From Seohaeicola_A nanhaiensis (GTDB lineage: Bacteria > Pseudomonadota > Alphaproteobacteria > Rhodobacterales > Rhodobacteraceae), in the NCBI RefSeq assembly GCF_042654245.1, contig NZ_JBHSGI010000031.1, forward strand, positions 62,001 to 126,000: a stretch of 64,000 nucleotides of DNA, written 5' to 3'. The notes under the pieces were generated by a model. It searched no databases. It worked only from the letters and a program-made list of their open reading frames with translations, and was not told the DNA's origin. This document shows positions 16,229 to 23,697 of this stretch, in pieces. The translations under genes were made by a program, and so were the position numbers. Within the stretch, counting starts at the first letter, position 1, and every line of letters starts with the position of its first letter.

Positions 16229-17106
16229 ATCGTCACCTCGTCGCGATCTTTCGCGCTTGCCCCGCGCGAAAGCGACCGATGCCGCAGCCGGCCCAAGACC
16301 GTGTCGACGATCCCGCGCGGCAGGAAGGTGATGGACACCATCAGCAGAGCGCCCTGCAAGATCGACCGGTAGTCCTGGAAGCCGCGCAGCAATTCGGGCA
16401 GACCGGTCAGGATCAGCGCGCCGACGATCGGTCCGAAAATCGAGACGCGCCCGCCAAGGACGACCATGGCCAGCAGCATGACCACCATGTGGAACCCGAA
16501 TTCGTTTGGCGTAATCGAATAGCTGCTGAAGGCGTGCATCGCGCCGCCCAGACCGGCAATGGCCCCGGACAAAACAAAGGCGATCATATGGTGCTTGCGC
16601 ACGTCATATCCGAGTGACACGGCGACGGTTTCATCCTCGCGGATGATATCGAAACCGCGCCCGATGCCGGACATCCCGATGACGTGCAGGAAGTATGCGA
16701 CCACCACGACGGCGATGGCGGCCTCGGTGATGTGCACCGCCTTGGGGATCGAATTGATCCCCAGAGCCCCATCGGTAAGGCTGGTCCAATTCAGAGCCAG
16801 GGACAGAACGATCTGAACGAGCGCGAGTGTCGCCAGCGCCTGGAAGACGCCGCGCAGCCGGGCCAACGGGACGGCGACGATCGCACCGAAGAGGCCACCG
16901 GCGACCAGCGCGATCACCATGCAGAGCGCGGGTGGCACGCCATGGCGGGTGGCGAGGATCGCCGCGGCATAGGCACCGACCGCGGCAAAGGCCGCACTAC
17001 CCAGCGAGAAGACCCCGGCACGCAGGACGATGTACTGGCTGAAGGCCAGAACCATGTTCAGCAGGGCCAGTTCGACAAGCGGTCCGTATCCGGCGAAAAA
17101 GCTCAT
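16225..17106 (-). CDS. livM: Liv-type ABC transporter permease LivM
   Basis: 293 residues with about eight to ten hydrophobic segments starting near residue 10. The cytoplasmic coupling segment GRGFDIIREDETVAVSLGYDV is characteristic of LivM. A much longer in-frame reading to 17874 lies inside livH on the same strand and is not real. The ATG overlaps the livH TGA (ATGA, 17103-17106), so the permease pair is coupled. The basic C-terminus ends in RDEVTI at the livG start. Confidence 0.93.
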   Translation of the reverse strand: MSFFAGYGPLVELALLNMVLAFSQYIVLRAGVFSLGSAAFAAVGAYAAAILATRHGVPPALCMVIALVAGGLFGAIVAVPLARLRGVFQALATLALVQIVLSLALNWTSLTDGALGINSIPKAVHITEAAIAVVVVAYFLHVIGMSGIGRGFDIIREDETVAVSLGYDVRKHHMIAFVLSGAIAGLGGAMHAFSSYSITPNEFGFHMVVMLLAMVVLGGRVSIFGPIVGALILTGLPELLRGFQDYRSILQGALLMVSITFLPRGIVDTVLGRLRHRSLSRGASAKDRDEVTI

Positions 17107-17999
17107 TGCCGCGCCACCCGTGCTGCGCCGCCTGAAGCGCTGCCGAACAGGCCGGTCGGACGTGCCAGAAGGACGAGGAAGAGAAGGGAAAACACCACCA
17201 CATCGGCCATTCCGGCAGACAGGTAGGAGACCGTCAGAACCTGCACGATCCCGATCAGCAGGCCGGCGATCAGCGCCCCGGGGATGCTGCCGAGCCCGCC
17301 GAGGATGATGACGACGAAAGCGCGCAGCAAAAGCGGTTCGCCCATCATGAAGTGCACCGAATTGAAGACGAGTCCGATCAGCACGCCCGCGACACCGGCC
17401 AGAGCGCCGGACAGGAAGAAGACTTGAAAATTGATCGAGAAGGGGTTGATCCCAAGCAGGCGTGAGGTGCCTTCGGAATAAGCGACCGCCCTGATCTGGC
17501 GTCCAGCACTTGTGCGCTGCAGATACCAGACAAGCCCGACGACCGTCAGGATCACCACGGCCATGATCACCAGCTGCAGAAGCTGAACCCTCACGCCGAG
17601 GATCTCGTAGAACTTGATCGGAAAGGTGTCGAAGGGAAAGCGCATGACCCGTGTGGCGGTCATCTGCTGGGCCAGCGACAGCAGGATGAGGTTCGCACCG
17701 ATGGAGGACACGATGGCGGAGAACTCCGGGGCATTCCGTTTTCGCAGCGGGCGGAACGCAACCCAGTCCAGCACTACCGACAGCAGCCCGCCGGCAACGG
17801 CGCCGATCACCAGCGCGGCGGCAAAGGGCAGATCGAACATGGTGACTGCGAACAGGCCCGCGAAGGCGCCCCACATGAACACCGCGCCGTGGGCCATGTT
17901 CATGATGTGATTGACGCCGAACAACAGGGTAAATCCAAGCGCGAACAGCCCGTAGACACTGCCCACGACAACACCATTCAGCAATTGCTGTGCTAACAA
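17103..17999 (-). CDS. livH: Liv-type ABC transporter permease LivH, TTG start
   Basis: 298 residues. LLNGVVVGSVYGLFALGFTLLFGV, then NHIMNMAHGAVFMWGAF, is the classic LivH N-terminus; about eight membrane segments follow, with REVAYSEGTSRLLGI-like cytoplasmic coupling residues mid-protein. The first in-frame ATG (18062) would add a hydrophilic stretch foreign to the family. TTG at 17999 has GGGAGG five bases upstream and gives the expected end, so I take it as the start. First gene of livHMGFK; dyad site 6 lies 80 bp upstream. Confidence 0.9.
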   Translation of the reverse strand: MLAQQLLNGVVVGSVYGLFALGFTLLFGVNHIMNMAHGAVFMWGAFAGLFAVTMFDLPFAAALVIGAVAGGLLSVVLDWVAFRPLRKRNAPEFSAIVSSIGANLILLSLAQQMTATRVMRFPFDTFPIKFYEILGVRVQLLQLVIMAVVILTVVGLVWYLQRTSAGRQIRAVAYSEGTSRLLGINPFSINFQVFFLSGALAGVAGVLIGLVFNSVHFMMGEPLLLRAFVVIILGGLGSIPGALIAGLLIGIVQVLTVSYLSAGMADVVVFSLLFLVLLARPTGLFGSASGGAARVARQ

Positions 18000-18066
18000 C
18001 GAGACCTCCCTGGCGGTCCGGCCCCCTGACCGGTCGGCATTCTGCCTATTGCAAGGTCCCACAGTT

Positions 18067-18078
18067 CCAGACGTCTGG
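18067..18078. promoter_or_regulatory. Perfect 12-bp palindrome CCAGACGTCTGG beside site 6
   Basis: Abuts dyad site 6 on its gene-proximal side in the livH promoter region. Function unknown; it may be a second factor's site or chance. Confidence 0.35.
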
Positions 18079-18098
18079 TGTAACCAAGCCGGGGGACA
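18079..18098 (-). promoter_or_regulatory. Island dyad site 6 (TGTCCCC-N6-GGTTACA on - strand)
   Basis: Lies 80 bp upstream of the livH TTG start. Its right half GGTTACA matches sites 1 and 8, suggesting a subclass of the motif. Confidence 0.6.
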
Positions 18099-18190
18099 GG
18101 GCCGAAGATTGTTTCTGGACCGGATCTTAATTCGTTATTTCAAAGACTTGAGCGACGGCCTCTTGGCAAGGATGCGAGCTTTGCAACTCC

Positions 18191-19222
18191 TCATTCACGC
18201 GCCGGCGAGACGGTCTGAAGGAATTGAAGGAGCAACCGGTTCACCTGTGACGGCGATTCCTGTTGAACCCAATGGCCCGCGTTTTCCAGGATGTGGGCGC
18301 CGCGAAGATCCGACAGTCGCGGGACGGGATCTGCGTATCGGTCGATCTCCGGAACGAACCAGCGCGTCGGGTCCAGTGCGCCGCCGATAAATAGCGCCGG
18401 CATGTCGATCGTCCGGTTGGAGTAAGACCGCAGTCTTTCCCAATCGAGATCCGGGTTGCGATAGCGGTTGAGCGGACCGCGCAGGCCATTTGCCGCGAAC
18501 TCGGCTACATAGAAGTCCAGTTCTTCCTGAGACAGCCATTCGGGCAGGCTGTCGCGTTCCGGTAATCCGTCCAGCAGGGTGCGCGACCCGAACGGGCGCA
18601 ATAAGGCGTTGTTGTGCCGATCGCCCTCGGCGGAAAGGCTGAGGAAGAACAGCCGCAGGAACCTTTCAATGTCGGGCTCGAACTCGGCCTCTGCCACACC
18701 GGGCGTTTGGAAATACGCCTGATAGAACAGGATATCCTTGTAGATTTCGGCCCAGATCTCGGTGGGCCGGCGTTCAGGCGGAAACGTGGAGGGCACCGAG
18801 AGCGTGACCATACCGCGCAGCAGGTCCGGAAACATCAGCGCGGCCGCCTGCACCTGCATGGAGCCCCAATCGTGCCCGATGACAACGGCCCCCTCCGGCG
18901 ACAGAGAACGGATGACCGCCGCGATGTCTTTTGCATGTTCGGTAATCGCATAGGCCTCGGGCGCTTCCGGCCTGGAGGAGTTTCCGTAACCGCGGACGTG
19001 CAGCGCCGCGACCCTGTAGCCCGCTTCGACAAGCGGTCGAAACTGGTGGCGCCACGAGAACCATGATTCCGGGAAACCGTGAACCAGAACCACCAACGGC
19101 CCCTCGCCCGCCATCGTGACGGCCAGACTCATATCATTCGCGATATCAACGCGGTGTAAATATGTAGGTACGTCCAAATTCATAGCTTGCCGATCCAAGG
19201 GTAAAGATTCGTCGATCTTCAT
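18191..19222 (-). CDS. Alpha/beta hydrolase, epoxide-hydrolase type
   Basis: 343 residues. VHGFPESWFSWRHQ is the HGxP oxyanion motif of epoxide hydrolases. RGYGNSSRP and GHDWGS follow, with the nucleophile Asp in D-W-G as in EphA/sEH, where serine hydrolases have Ser. The C-terminal ENAGHWVQQE supplies the catalytic His, with an acidic residue expected in GGALDPT. The lid holds several Tyr that could open the epoxide. The function would be epoxide to diol, or dehalogenation. It may use an epoxide made by a P450 or by the FAD hydroxylase. Single gene; dyad site 7 lies only 20 bp upstream of the chosen ATG, and an internal ATG at 19183 is a possible alternative start. Confidence 0.85.
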   Translation of the reverse strand: MKIDESLPLDRQAMNLDVPTYLHRVDIANDMSLAVTMAGEGPLVVLVHGFPESWFSWRHQFRPLVEAGYRVAALHVRGYGNSSRPEAPEAYAITEHAKDIAAVIRSLSPEGAVVIGHDWGSMQVQAAALMFPDLLRGMVTLSVPSTFPPERRPTEIWAEIYKDILFYQAYFQTPGVAEAEFEPDIERFLRLFFLSLSAEGDRHNNALLRPFGSRTLLDGLPERDSLPEWLSQEELDFYVAEFAANGLRGPLNRYRNPDLDWERLRSYSNRTIDMPALFIGGALDPTRWFVPEIDRYADPVPRLSDLRGAHILENAGHWVQQESPSQVNRLLLQFLQTVSPARE

Positions 19223-19241
19223 GCATCTTCAGTGCCGCCCT

Positions 19242-19261
19242 AGTCCCCGAAGCGCGGGACG
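19242..19261 (-). promoter_or_regulatory. Island dyad site 7 (AGTCCCC-N6-CGGGACG)
   Basis: Lies in the short gap between the DUF1289 stop and the epoxide hydrolase start. GTCCC and GGGAC arms are intact. Proximity to the ATG suggests either repression or a start further downstream. Confidence 0.45.
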
Positions 19262-19268
19262 CGGCTGG

Positions 19269-19469
19269 TCACGCCTTGTTCAGGCTGGCCAGTCTGCCCG
19301 GCAATTGCGACAGGATGCTGCTGCGCTCTGCTGCGGCAAGCGAGGTCCAGCGGAACACTTCCAGGACAGTGCGGCCGCAGCCCTCGCAAAAGCCGGCCTC
19401 GGCGTTCTGGCGGCAGATCCGCCGGCACGGCGAAGGCGGGAGGCCTGACTGTTCTCGCTGGTCGTTCAT
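19269..19469 (-). CDS. DUF1289 small Cys-rich protein
   Basis: 66 residues. Cysteines C15, C19, C28 and C31 in SPCRRIC and GFCEGCGRT give the C-x3-C-x8-C-x2-C pattern of DUF1289, a small, presumably metal-binding family common in Proteobacteria with no agreed function. The RTVLEVFRW segment after the last Cys is also typical. Its ATG overlaps the MFS transporter stop by ATGA, so it is the second gene of that unit. Confidence 0.85.
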   Translation of the reverse strand: MNDQREQSGLPPSPCRRICRQNAEAGFCEGCGRTVLEVFRWTSLAAAERSSILSQLPGRLASLNKA

Positions 19470-20704
19470 CGCGCAACCCCCTGCCGCCGAGACTGATTGC
19501 AGGCGTGCAGCGAGATCGGCATGCGCGTCAGAAGAAGCACGCCGAGGCCGAGGAAGATGACCGCAGCGGCGACAAATACCGCCGCTGCCCCTGCCCTGTC
19601 GATCACGAAACCGGCCAGTTGCACGCCAACGGCCTGGGACAGGAAATAGAAGGTTGCGAAGATCGCGACCGACGATCCCCGCACGTCGGGCGCCATCTGG
19701 GTGGCCATGGTCTGGAGCGAATTGTGGATCATGTAAAATCCCAGCCCCATGGCAGCGATCAGCGGCACCGCTGTCCAGGCTATCTGGGTCATGGCCAGCC
19801 CGAAATAGGTCGCCGCCACGATCAGCGAACCTATAAAGGGCAGTTTACGGTTCCCCAGCAGAGCAAACAGGCGCGACGACTGTGTCACGTAGACCAGCCC
19901 GCCTATGCAGTAGCTGGCCAGAAACGCACCTACCATGGCAAAGTCAATGCCGAAGCGAAACTGCAATGTCGCGCCGACGTAGGTGAAGGCACCGAACATC
20001 GCAAAGGCCTCGATCGACACCGCGAGCAGGACAAACCGAACGACCGGATCGCGCAGCAAGCGGGAGAAGGTGTGTATCGTTGCACGCACGCCGCCCGATC
20101 CGCCGCCGGTCCCGACAGAGGCACCGCCGCGCAGGCGTGCAATGACCAGTCCGGCTACCGCCAGAACATAGATCGCAGCGATTAGCAGGAAGGTGCTGCG
20201 CCAGCCGAAATATTCTCCCATCACGCCGCCGCCGACCTGGCCGGCCAGAAGGCCCAGAATCTGACTCGACATGAACTTGGCCAGAAGGGGTTGCCGCTCT
20301 TCATGAGGGACAGCGTCACCGATCCAGGCGATGGCCAATGGCACGATGGCCGCGGCCGCAACTCCGGACAGCAACCGTGCGAGGGCGATGCCGGTAAGCG
20401 TTGTGCTGAACGCGCAGGCCAATGTCATCAGGCACGACGCGACGCCGGCCCAGGTGATCACCCTGAACTTGCCGTAGCGGTCGCCAAGCGGGCCGAAGAC
20501 AAGCTGGAAAAGGCCGTAGGTAAAGGCATATCCCGTCGCGACGACGGCGACAGAGCCGATATTGACACCGAACTCCAAGGCGATCTGCGGCAAGACCGCA
20601 TCCATCACCCGCGTGGTCGCCGCAGCGGCGAAGGATGCGATCGCGAGATAGCGGATGATTCGACCTGTCTCTTGTCGATGGGAAGGCGCGTCAGATCGCA
20701 TCAT
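19466..20704 (-). CDS. MFS transporter (DHA1-like)
   Basis: 412 residues with about twelve membrane segments. GPLGDRYGKFRV between segments 2 and 3 is the MFS motif A (G-x-L-x-D-R-x-G). The loop between halves (RGGASVGTGGGSGGVRA) is Gly-rich. The DHA1-like layout suggests an exporter or drug:H+ antiporter rather than a sugar porter. Start: ATG 20704 or 20701; an upstream GTG at 20728 is less likely. Divergent from the third NIPSNAP gene, with dyad site 8 between them. It could export a toxic intermediate or take up the substrate. Confidence 0.88.
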   Translation of the reverse strand: MMRSDAPSHRQETGRIIRYLAIASFAAAATTRVMDAVLPQIALEFGVNIGSVAVVATGYAFTYGLFQLVFGPLGDRYGKFRVITWAGVASCLMTLACAFSTTLTGIALARLLSGVAAAAIVPLAIAWIGDAVPHEERQPLLAKFMSSQILGLLAGQVGGGVMGEYFGWRSTFLLIAAIYVLAVAGLVIARLRGGASVGTGGGSGGVRATIHTFSRLLRDPVVRFVLLAVSIEAFAMFGAFTYVGATLQFRFGIDFAMVGAFLASYCIGGLVYVTQSSRLFALLGNRKLPFIGSLIVAATYFGLAMTQIAWTAVPLIAAMGLGFYMIHNSLQTMATQMAPDVRGSSVAIFATFYFLSQAVGVQLAGFVIDRAGAAAVFVAAAVIFLGLGVLLLTRMPISLHACNQSRRQGVAR

Positions 20705-20770
20705 CTTGCTGCTTTCTCTTGTCCGCACGGCGCTAGCTGCTCCAGTCTGCGACCCGGCGGGCAGGCGGTA

Positions 20771-20789
20771 TGTCCCCCCGCGGGTTACG
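20771..20789 (+). promoter_or_regulatory. Island dyad site 8 (TGTCCCC-N5-GGTTACG)
   Basis: Lies in the divergent promoter, 67 bp from the MFS start and 60 bp from the NIPSNAP-3 start. It overlaps a second inverted repeat at 20784-20797. Confidence 0.5.
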
Positions 20790-20797
20790 GCGGTAAC
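20784..20797. promoter_or_regulatory. Inverted repeat GTTAC-GGCG-GTAAC
   Basis: A perfect 5-bp dyad overlapping the right half of site 8. GTTAC also forms the right half of sites 1 and 6. Confidence 0.35.
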
Positions 20798-20849
20798 ACG
20801 TTCCGTGGCGGATAAGGGCCGGGACAGCGCAAGGGAAAGGCAAAACGAA

Positions 20850-21545
20850 ATGATCTACGAATTACGCCAGTATCTGGTCGATCGCGGCCGGACTGGTCAC
20901 AATCATCTGCGCATGACGGGTGAACTTCCCGCGCTTCTTGCTCGGCATGGGGTGCATGTCGCCGGACGCTGGGATGCCCTGGCCGGCCCGCGCTGGCCGA
21001 TGTTCTGCTATATCATGGAGTGGGAAAGCTATGCCGCGCGGGATGCCGCCTGGGGCGCCTTCTATGCCGATCCAGACTGGGCCCGCATCCGGTCTGAAAC
21101 CAACGCCGGGCACGAAATGATTCAGGAGAACCAGCTTCAGTTCGTAGCGCCAAATCCGGCTCTTTGCCCGGATGGCCCCTCGTTCACCGGACCGGACAGC
21201 ATTCACCAGCTTGTGGTCCATAAGACGGCGATCGGTCGGACGGGCGAGGTCAACCGGTTTCTGGCTGAGACCTATCTGCCGCAGGTTCAGCAGGCCGGTG
21301 CCGGAGTCATGGGTGTCTGCGACGTGATCAGCGGTCCGGCCATGCCGGCGGTGGTGATGTTCCTGAACTGGGAGAATCCGGGCGCCTGGCGGAAGGGCTG
21401 GCGGGATTTCACCCTGAACCCGGTCATGATCGGCGCTTATGAGGCACAGCGCGCTGTGAATGGAGCGACCCTGCTGGACCGTGGCGAGGTGATCGTGATG
21501 GAGACGCTCGAGGGGCTTCCGCCGCAGCCGAAACTGCGGTTCTGA
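20850..21545 (+). CDS. NIPSNAP/EthD-like dimeric alpha-beta barrel protein 3
   Basis: 231 residues. MIYELRQYLVDRGR opens the first half, SIHQLVVHKTAIGRTGEV the second, and FYADPDWARIRSE matches the Trp-containing segment of the 8011 and 8754 proteins. The ATG is preceded by AAGGGAAAGG; a long in-frame extension to 20655 crosses the promoter region and is rejected. Single gene divergent from the MFS transporter, followed 184 bp later by the TRAP operon. A third copy of this family in one island is unusual. Activity unknown. Confidence 0.8.
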   Translation: MIYELRQYLVDRGRTGHNHLRMTGELPALLARHGVHVAGRWDALAGPRWPMFCYIMEWESYAARDAAWGAFYADPDWARIRSETNAGHEMIQENQLQFVAPNPALCPDGPSFTGPDSIHQLVVHKTAIGRTGEVNRFLAETYLPQVQQAGAGVMGVCDVISGPAMPAVVMFLNWENPGAWRKGWRDFTLNPVMIGAYEAQRAVNGATLLDRGEVIVMETLEGLPPQPKLRF

Positions 21546-21618
21546 CAAAGCCGCCCCAACCCCTGTTGCGCCGGGTTTCCTGAGCCATCTGCGGGGGGCA
21601 CACAAGCGAGGATCGCAC

Positions 21619-21638
21619 GTTCCCCCGTCCGGGGGACA
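21619..21638 (+). promoter_or_regulatory. Island dyad site 9 (GTTCCCC-N6-GGGGACA)
   Basis: CCCCCG-TC-CGGGGG forms a strong dyad, 91 bp upstream of dctP and followed by an A-rich run. It could also act as the NIPSNAP-3 terminator stem, but no T-run follows on the + strand. Confidence 0.55.
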
Positions 21639-21728
21639 GAAAAAACTAAACTGTCATTTAATAAACCTTCGAAACCTGTTCCTTCATGTTGCGAAGGGAC
21701 GGTGCGCTTTTGGAGGAGGCACTTTTCG

Positions 21729-22871
21729 ATGAAACGACTCACTGCCCTTAGATCCACCCTGACCGCTGCCGCACTGCTGTCCGTTGCCACTGCAGCCGGA
21801 GCGACCGACATCCGCTATGCGACCGGTTTTGCGCCTGGCACCACGGGCGCCATTTCGGCGATCGCGACCGCAGAGAAGTTGTCCGAACTGACCAATGGCG
21901 CGATGAAGATGGAGGTCTTTCCCCAGTCGCTTCTCAGCTTCGGCGAGATGAATGCCGGGGTTCGGGACGGTATCGCGGACGCAGGCTTTGTGCTGTTGCC
22001 CTATTTCCCGGCCGAATTCCGCAACACCGGGATGATCGCTGACCTGACGATGATCTTCACGCTCAAGAACACCGGCGATCGCGGCGGGCTGGCCTGGACC
22101 GGGGCGCTGACCGAATACATCATGCTGAACTGCGATGCGTGCCAGGCAGAGATGGCCGCGCAGAACCAGGTCTACACCTCCACGTCCGCCACCGAATATG
22201 CGCTGATGTGCACCAAGCCACTTGGCACGACAGAGGATCTGAAGGGTCTCAAGATCCGTGTCGCCGGTGCCAACTGGAGTCGCTGGGCGCAGAACGTCGG
22301 TGCCACGCCGGTCTCCCTGCCGCAGAACGAATTGTACGAAGGCCTGAGCCAGGGCATCATCGATTGCACGATTTCTGGAATGACAGAAATCAATGACGCA
22401 GGTCTGTCCGACGTCCTGAAAGCGGTCATGGTCGATGTGCCCGGCGGAGGTTTCGGCGGGTCGGCGATGATGAACATCAATCGCGACGTCTGGCAGTCCC
22501 TCAGTGTCGACGAGCGGATGGCTTACGCCAGGGCGGCAACCTTCGCAGGGGCGAAGCTCGCCTGGGACTATCGCGTGGGCAATACCAAGGGTCGCGAGAC
22601 GGCCGAGGCGAAAGGGATCGACGTCGTCGATGCCGACGCGGCGCTGCGGACTGCGACCGAGGAATGGATCCATCAGGATTTTGACGGCATCGCCAAGCTC
22701 TACGCTGAAAAATACGCGCTTAAAGGCACCGATGAGTCCGTCGCCACTTTCATGCAGATCTTCGAGAAGTGGAACGGGCTGGTGGCAAACGTCGACAGCG
22801 CAGAGGCTCTGAGCGATCTGATCTGGGAGCAGATCGGCACGAAAGTCGATTTCGCCACATACGGCATGTAA
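21729..22871 (+). CDS. dctP: TRAP transporter substrate-binding protein DctP (first system)
   Basis: 380 residues with a signal peptide ending near GATD (residue 26-27) and the mature start IRYATGFAPGTTG. The SLPQNELYEGLSQGIIDCTI segment is the conserved region of DctP proteins, which normally uses an upstream Arg (here KIRVAGANW) to bind the ligand carboxylate. GGAGGAGG lies ten bases before the ATG at 21729. First gene of dctPQM-maoC-ligase, so the imported acid is probably activated with CoA by that ligase. The ligand cannot be read from the sequence. Confidence 0.92.
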   Translation: MKRLTALRSTLTAAALLSVATAAGATDIRYATGFAPGTTGAISAIATAEKLSELTNGAMKMEVFPQSLLSFGEMNAGVRDGIADAGFVLLPYFPAEFRNTGMIADLTMIFTLKNTGDRGGLAWTGALTEYIMLNCDACQAEMAAQNQVYTSTSATEYALMCTKPLGTTEDLKGLKIRVAGANWSRWAQNVGATPVSLPQNELYEGLSQGIIDCTISGMTEINDAGLSDVLKAVMVDVPGGGFGGSAMMNINRDVWQSLSVDERMAYARAATFAGAKLAWDYRVGNTKGRETAEAKGIDVVDADAALRTATEEWIHQDFDGIAKLYAEKYALKGTDESVATFMQIFEKWNGLVANVDSAEALSDLIWEQIGTKVDFATYGM

Positions 22872-22884
22872 TGCCCGACCAACC

Positions 22885-22910
22885 GGAGCCGCCAGATGAC
22901 AGGCGGCTCC
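22885..22910 (+). other. Stem-loop in the dctP-dctQ gap
   Basis: A perfect 9-bp stem, GGAGCCGCC with GGCGGCTCC, and an 8-base loop, 13 bp after the dctP stop and without a U-run. Such structures commonly stabilise the binding-protein part of a transporter mRNA or attenuate downstream expression. The rest of the 229-bp gap (to 23100) shows nothing else recognisable. Confidence 0.6.
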
Positions 22911-23100
22911 CAACCTCGCTCGGTCCGAGCCTGCCGTTTACGGCCAAGCGACCGAGCGTCAGTTTCCCGCGGCCGGCGGGTCTGCCAAGGGCAAAGCGGG
23001 CTGACCGTGCGGCCGGAGGATCGGGAAGGCCGCTTGCCGTCTGGCAGAGGGCCCGCAAACGGCCTTTGCAACGCACACCATGTCGGCAAGGGAGGGCCAC

Positions 23101-23697
23101 ATGACAACACCCACAGCAGGTCGCGCAGCAATTCCTGAAAGAGGATTGACGAAGCTTGGCCGGCTCATATCGCGCGTCGTGTCTTTGCTGTCGTTCATCG
23201 GGACTGTCCTTCTGGCGGTCATGGTGCTGCACATCACGCTGGATGTGGCATCGCGGTACATTCTGAACATGCCCCTTCCCGGAACCATCGAGATTGTCAT
23301 CAACTATCACATGATCATCATCGGGTTCCTGTCGCTGTCCTTTACCGAGGAAAAGAACCGGAACATTTCGGTCGAATTGGTCGCCGACCTGCTGCCAAAA
23401 CGGGTTCAGCTGCGTCTGGATGTCCTGGCCAGTTTTGTCTCGGTGATCGTCTTCGGGTTTCTCACCTATCGAAACTGGGTCGAAGCGATGAAAAAGTTCG
23501 ACATCCTCGCCTTTGTCACACAGGGCACCACCGATATTCCGATCTGGCCGGCCTACTTCGTGGTGCCGTTCGGCTGTGCGATGGTCTGTCTCGTGGCGCT
23601 TTACAAGCTGATCTGCGGACTGACCGGCGTGAAATCGGGGCTTGATTCCGAGCTGTTCGATGTCGACGAACTGACCGTTCCTGGAGAAGCCGCATGA
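23101..23697 (+). CDS. dctQ: TRAP transporter small permease DctQ
   Basis: 198 residues with four hydrophobic segments. The DVASRYILNMPLPGTIEI stretch after the first segment is the conserved DctQ motif (R-Y-x5-G-x2-E), followed by LSLSFTEEKNRNISVELV. The ATG at 23101 has GGGAGGG four bases upstream. It overlaps dctM by ATGA. Works with DctM in the inner membrane as the Na+-coupled permease. Confidence 0.92.
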   Translation: MTTPTAGRAAIPERGLTKLGRLISRVVSLLSFIGTVLLAVMVLHITLDVASRYILNMPLPGTIEIVINYHMIIIGFLSLSFTEEKNRNISVELVADLLPKRVQLRLDVLASFVSVIVFGFLTYRNWVEAMKKFDILAFVTQGTTDIPIWPAYFVVPFGCAMVCLVALYKLICGLTGVKSGLDSELFDVDELTVPGEAA

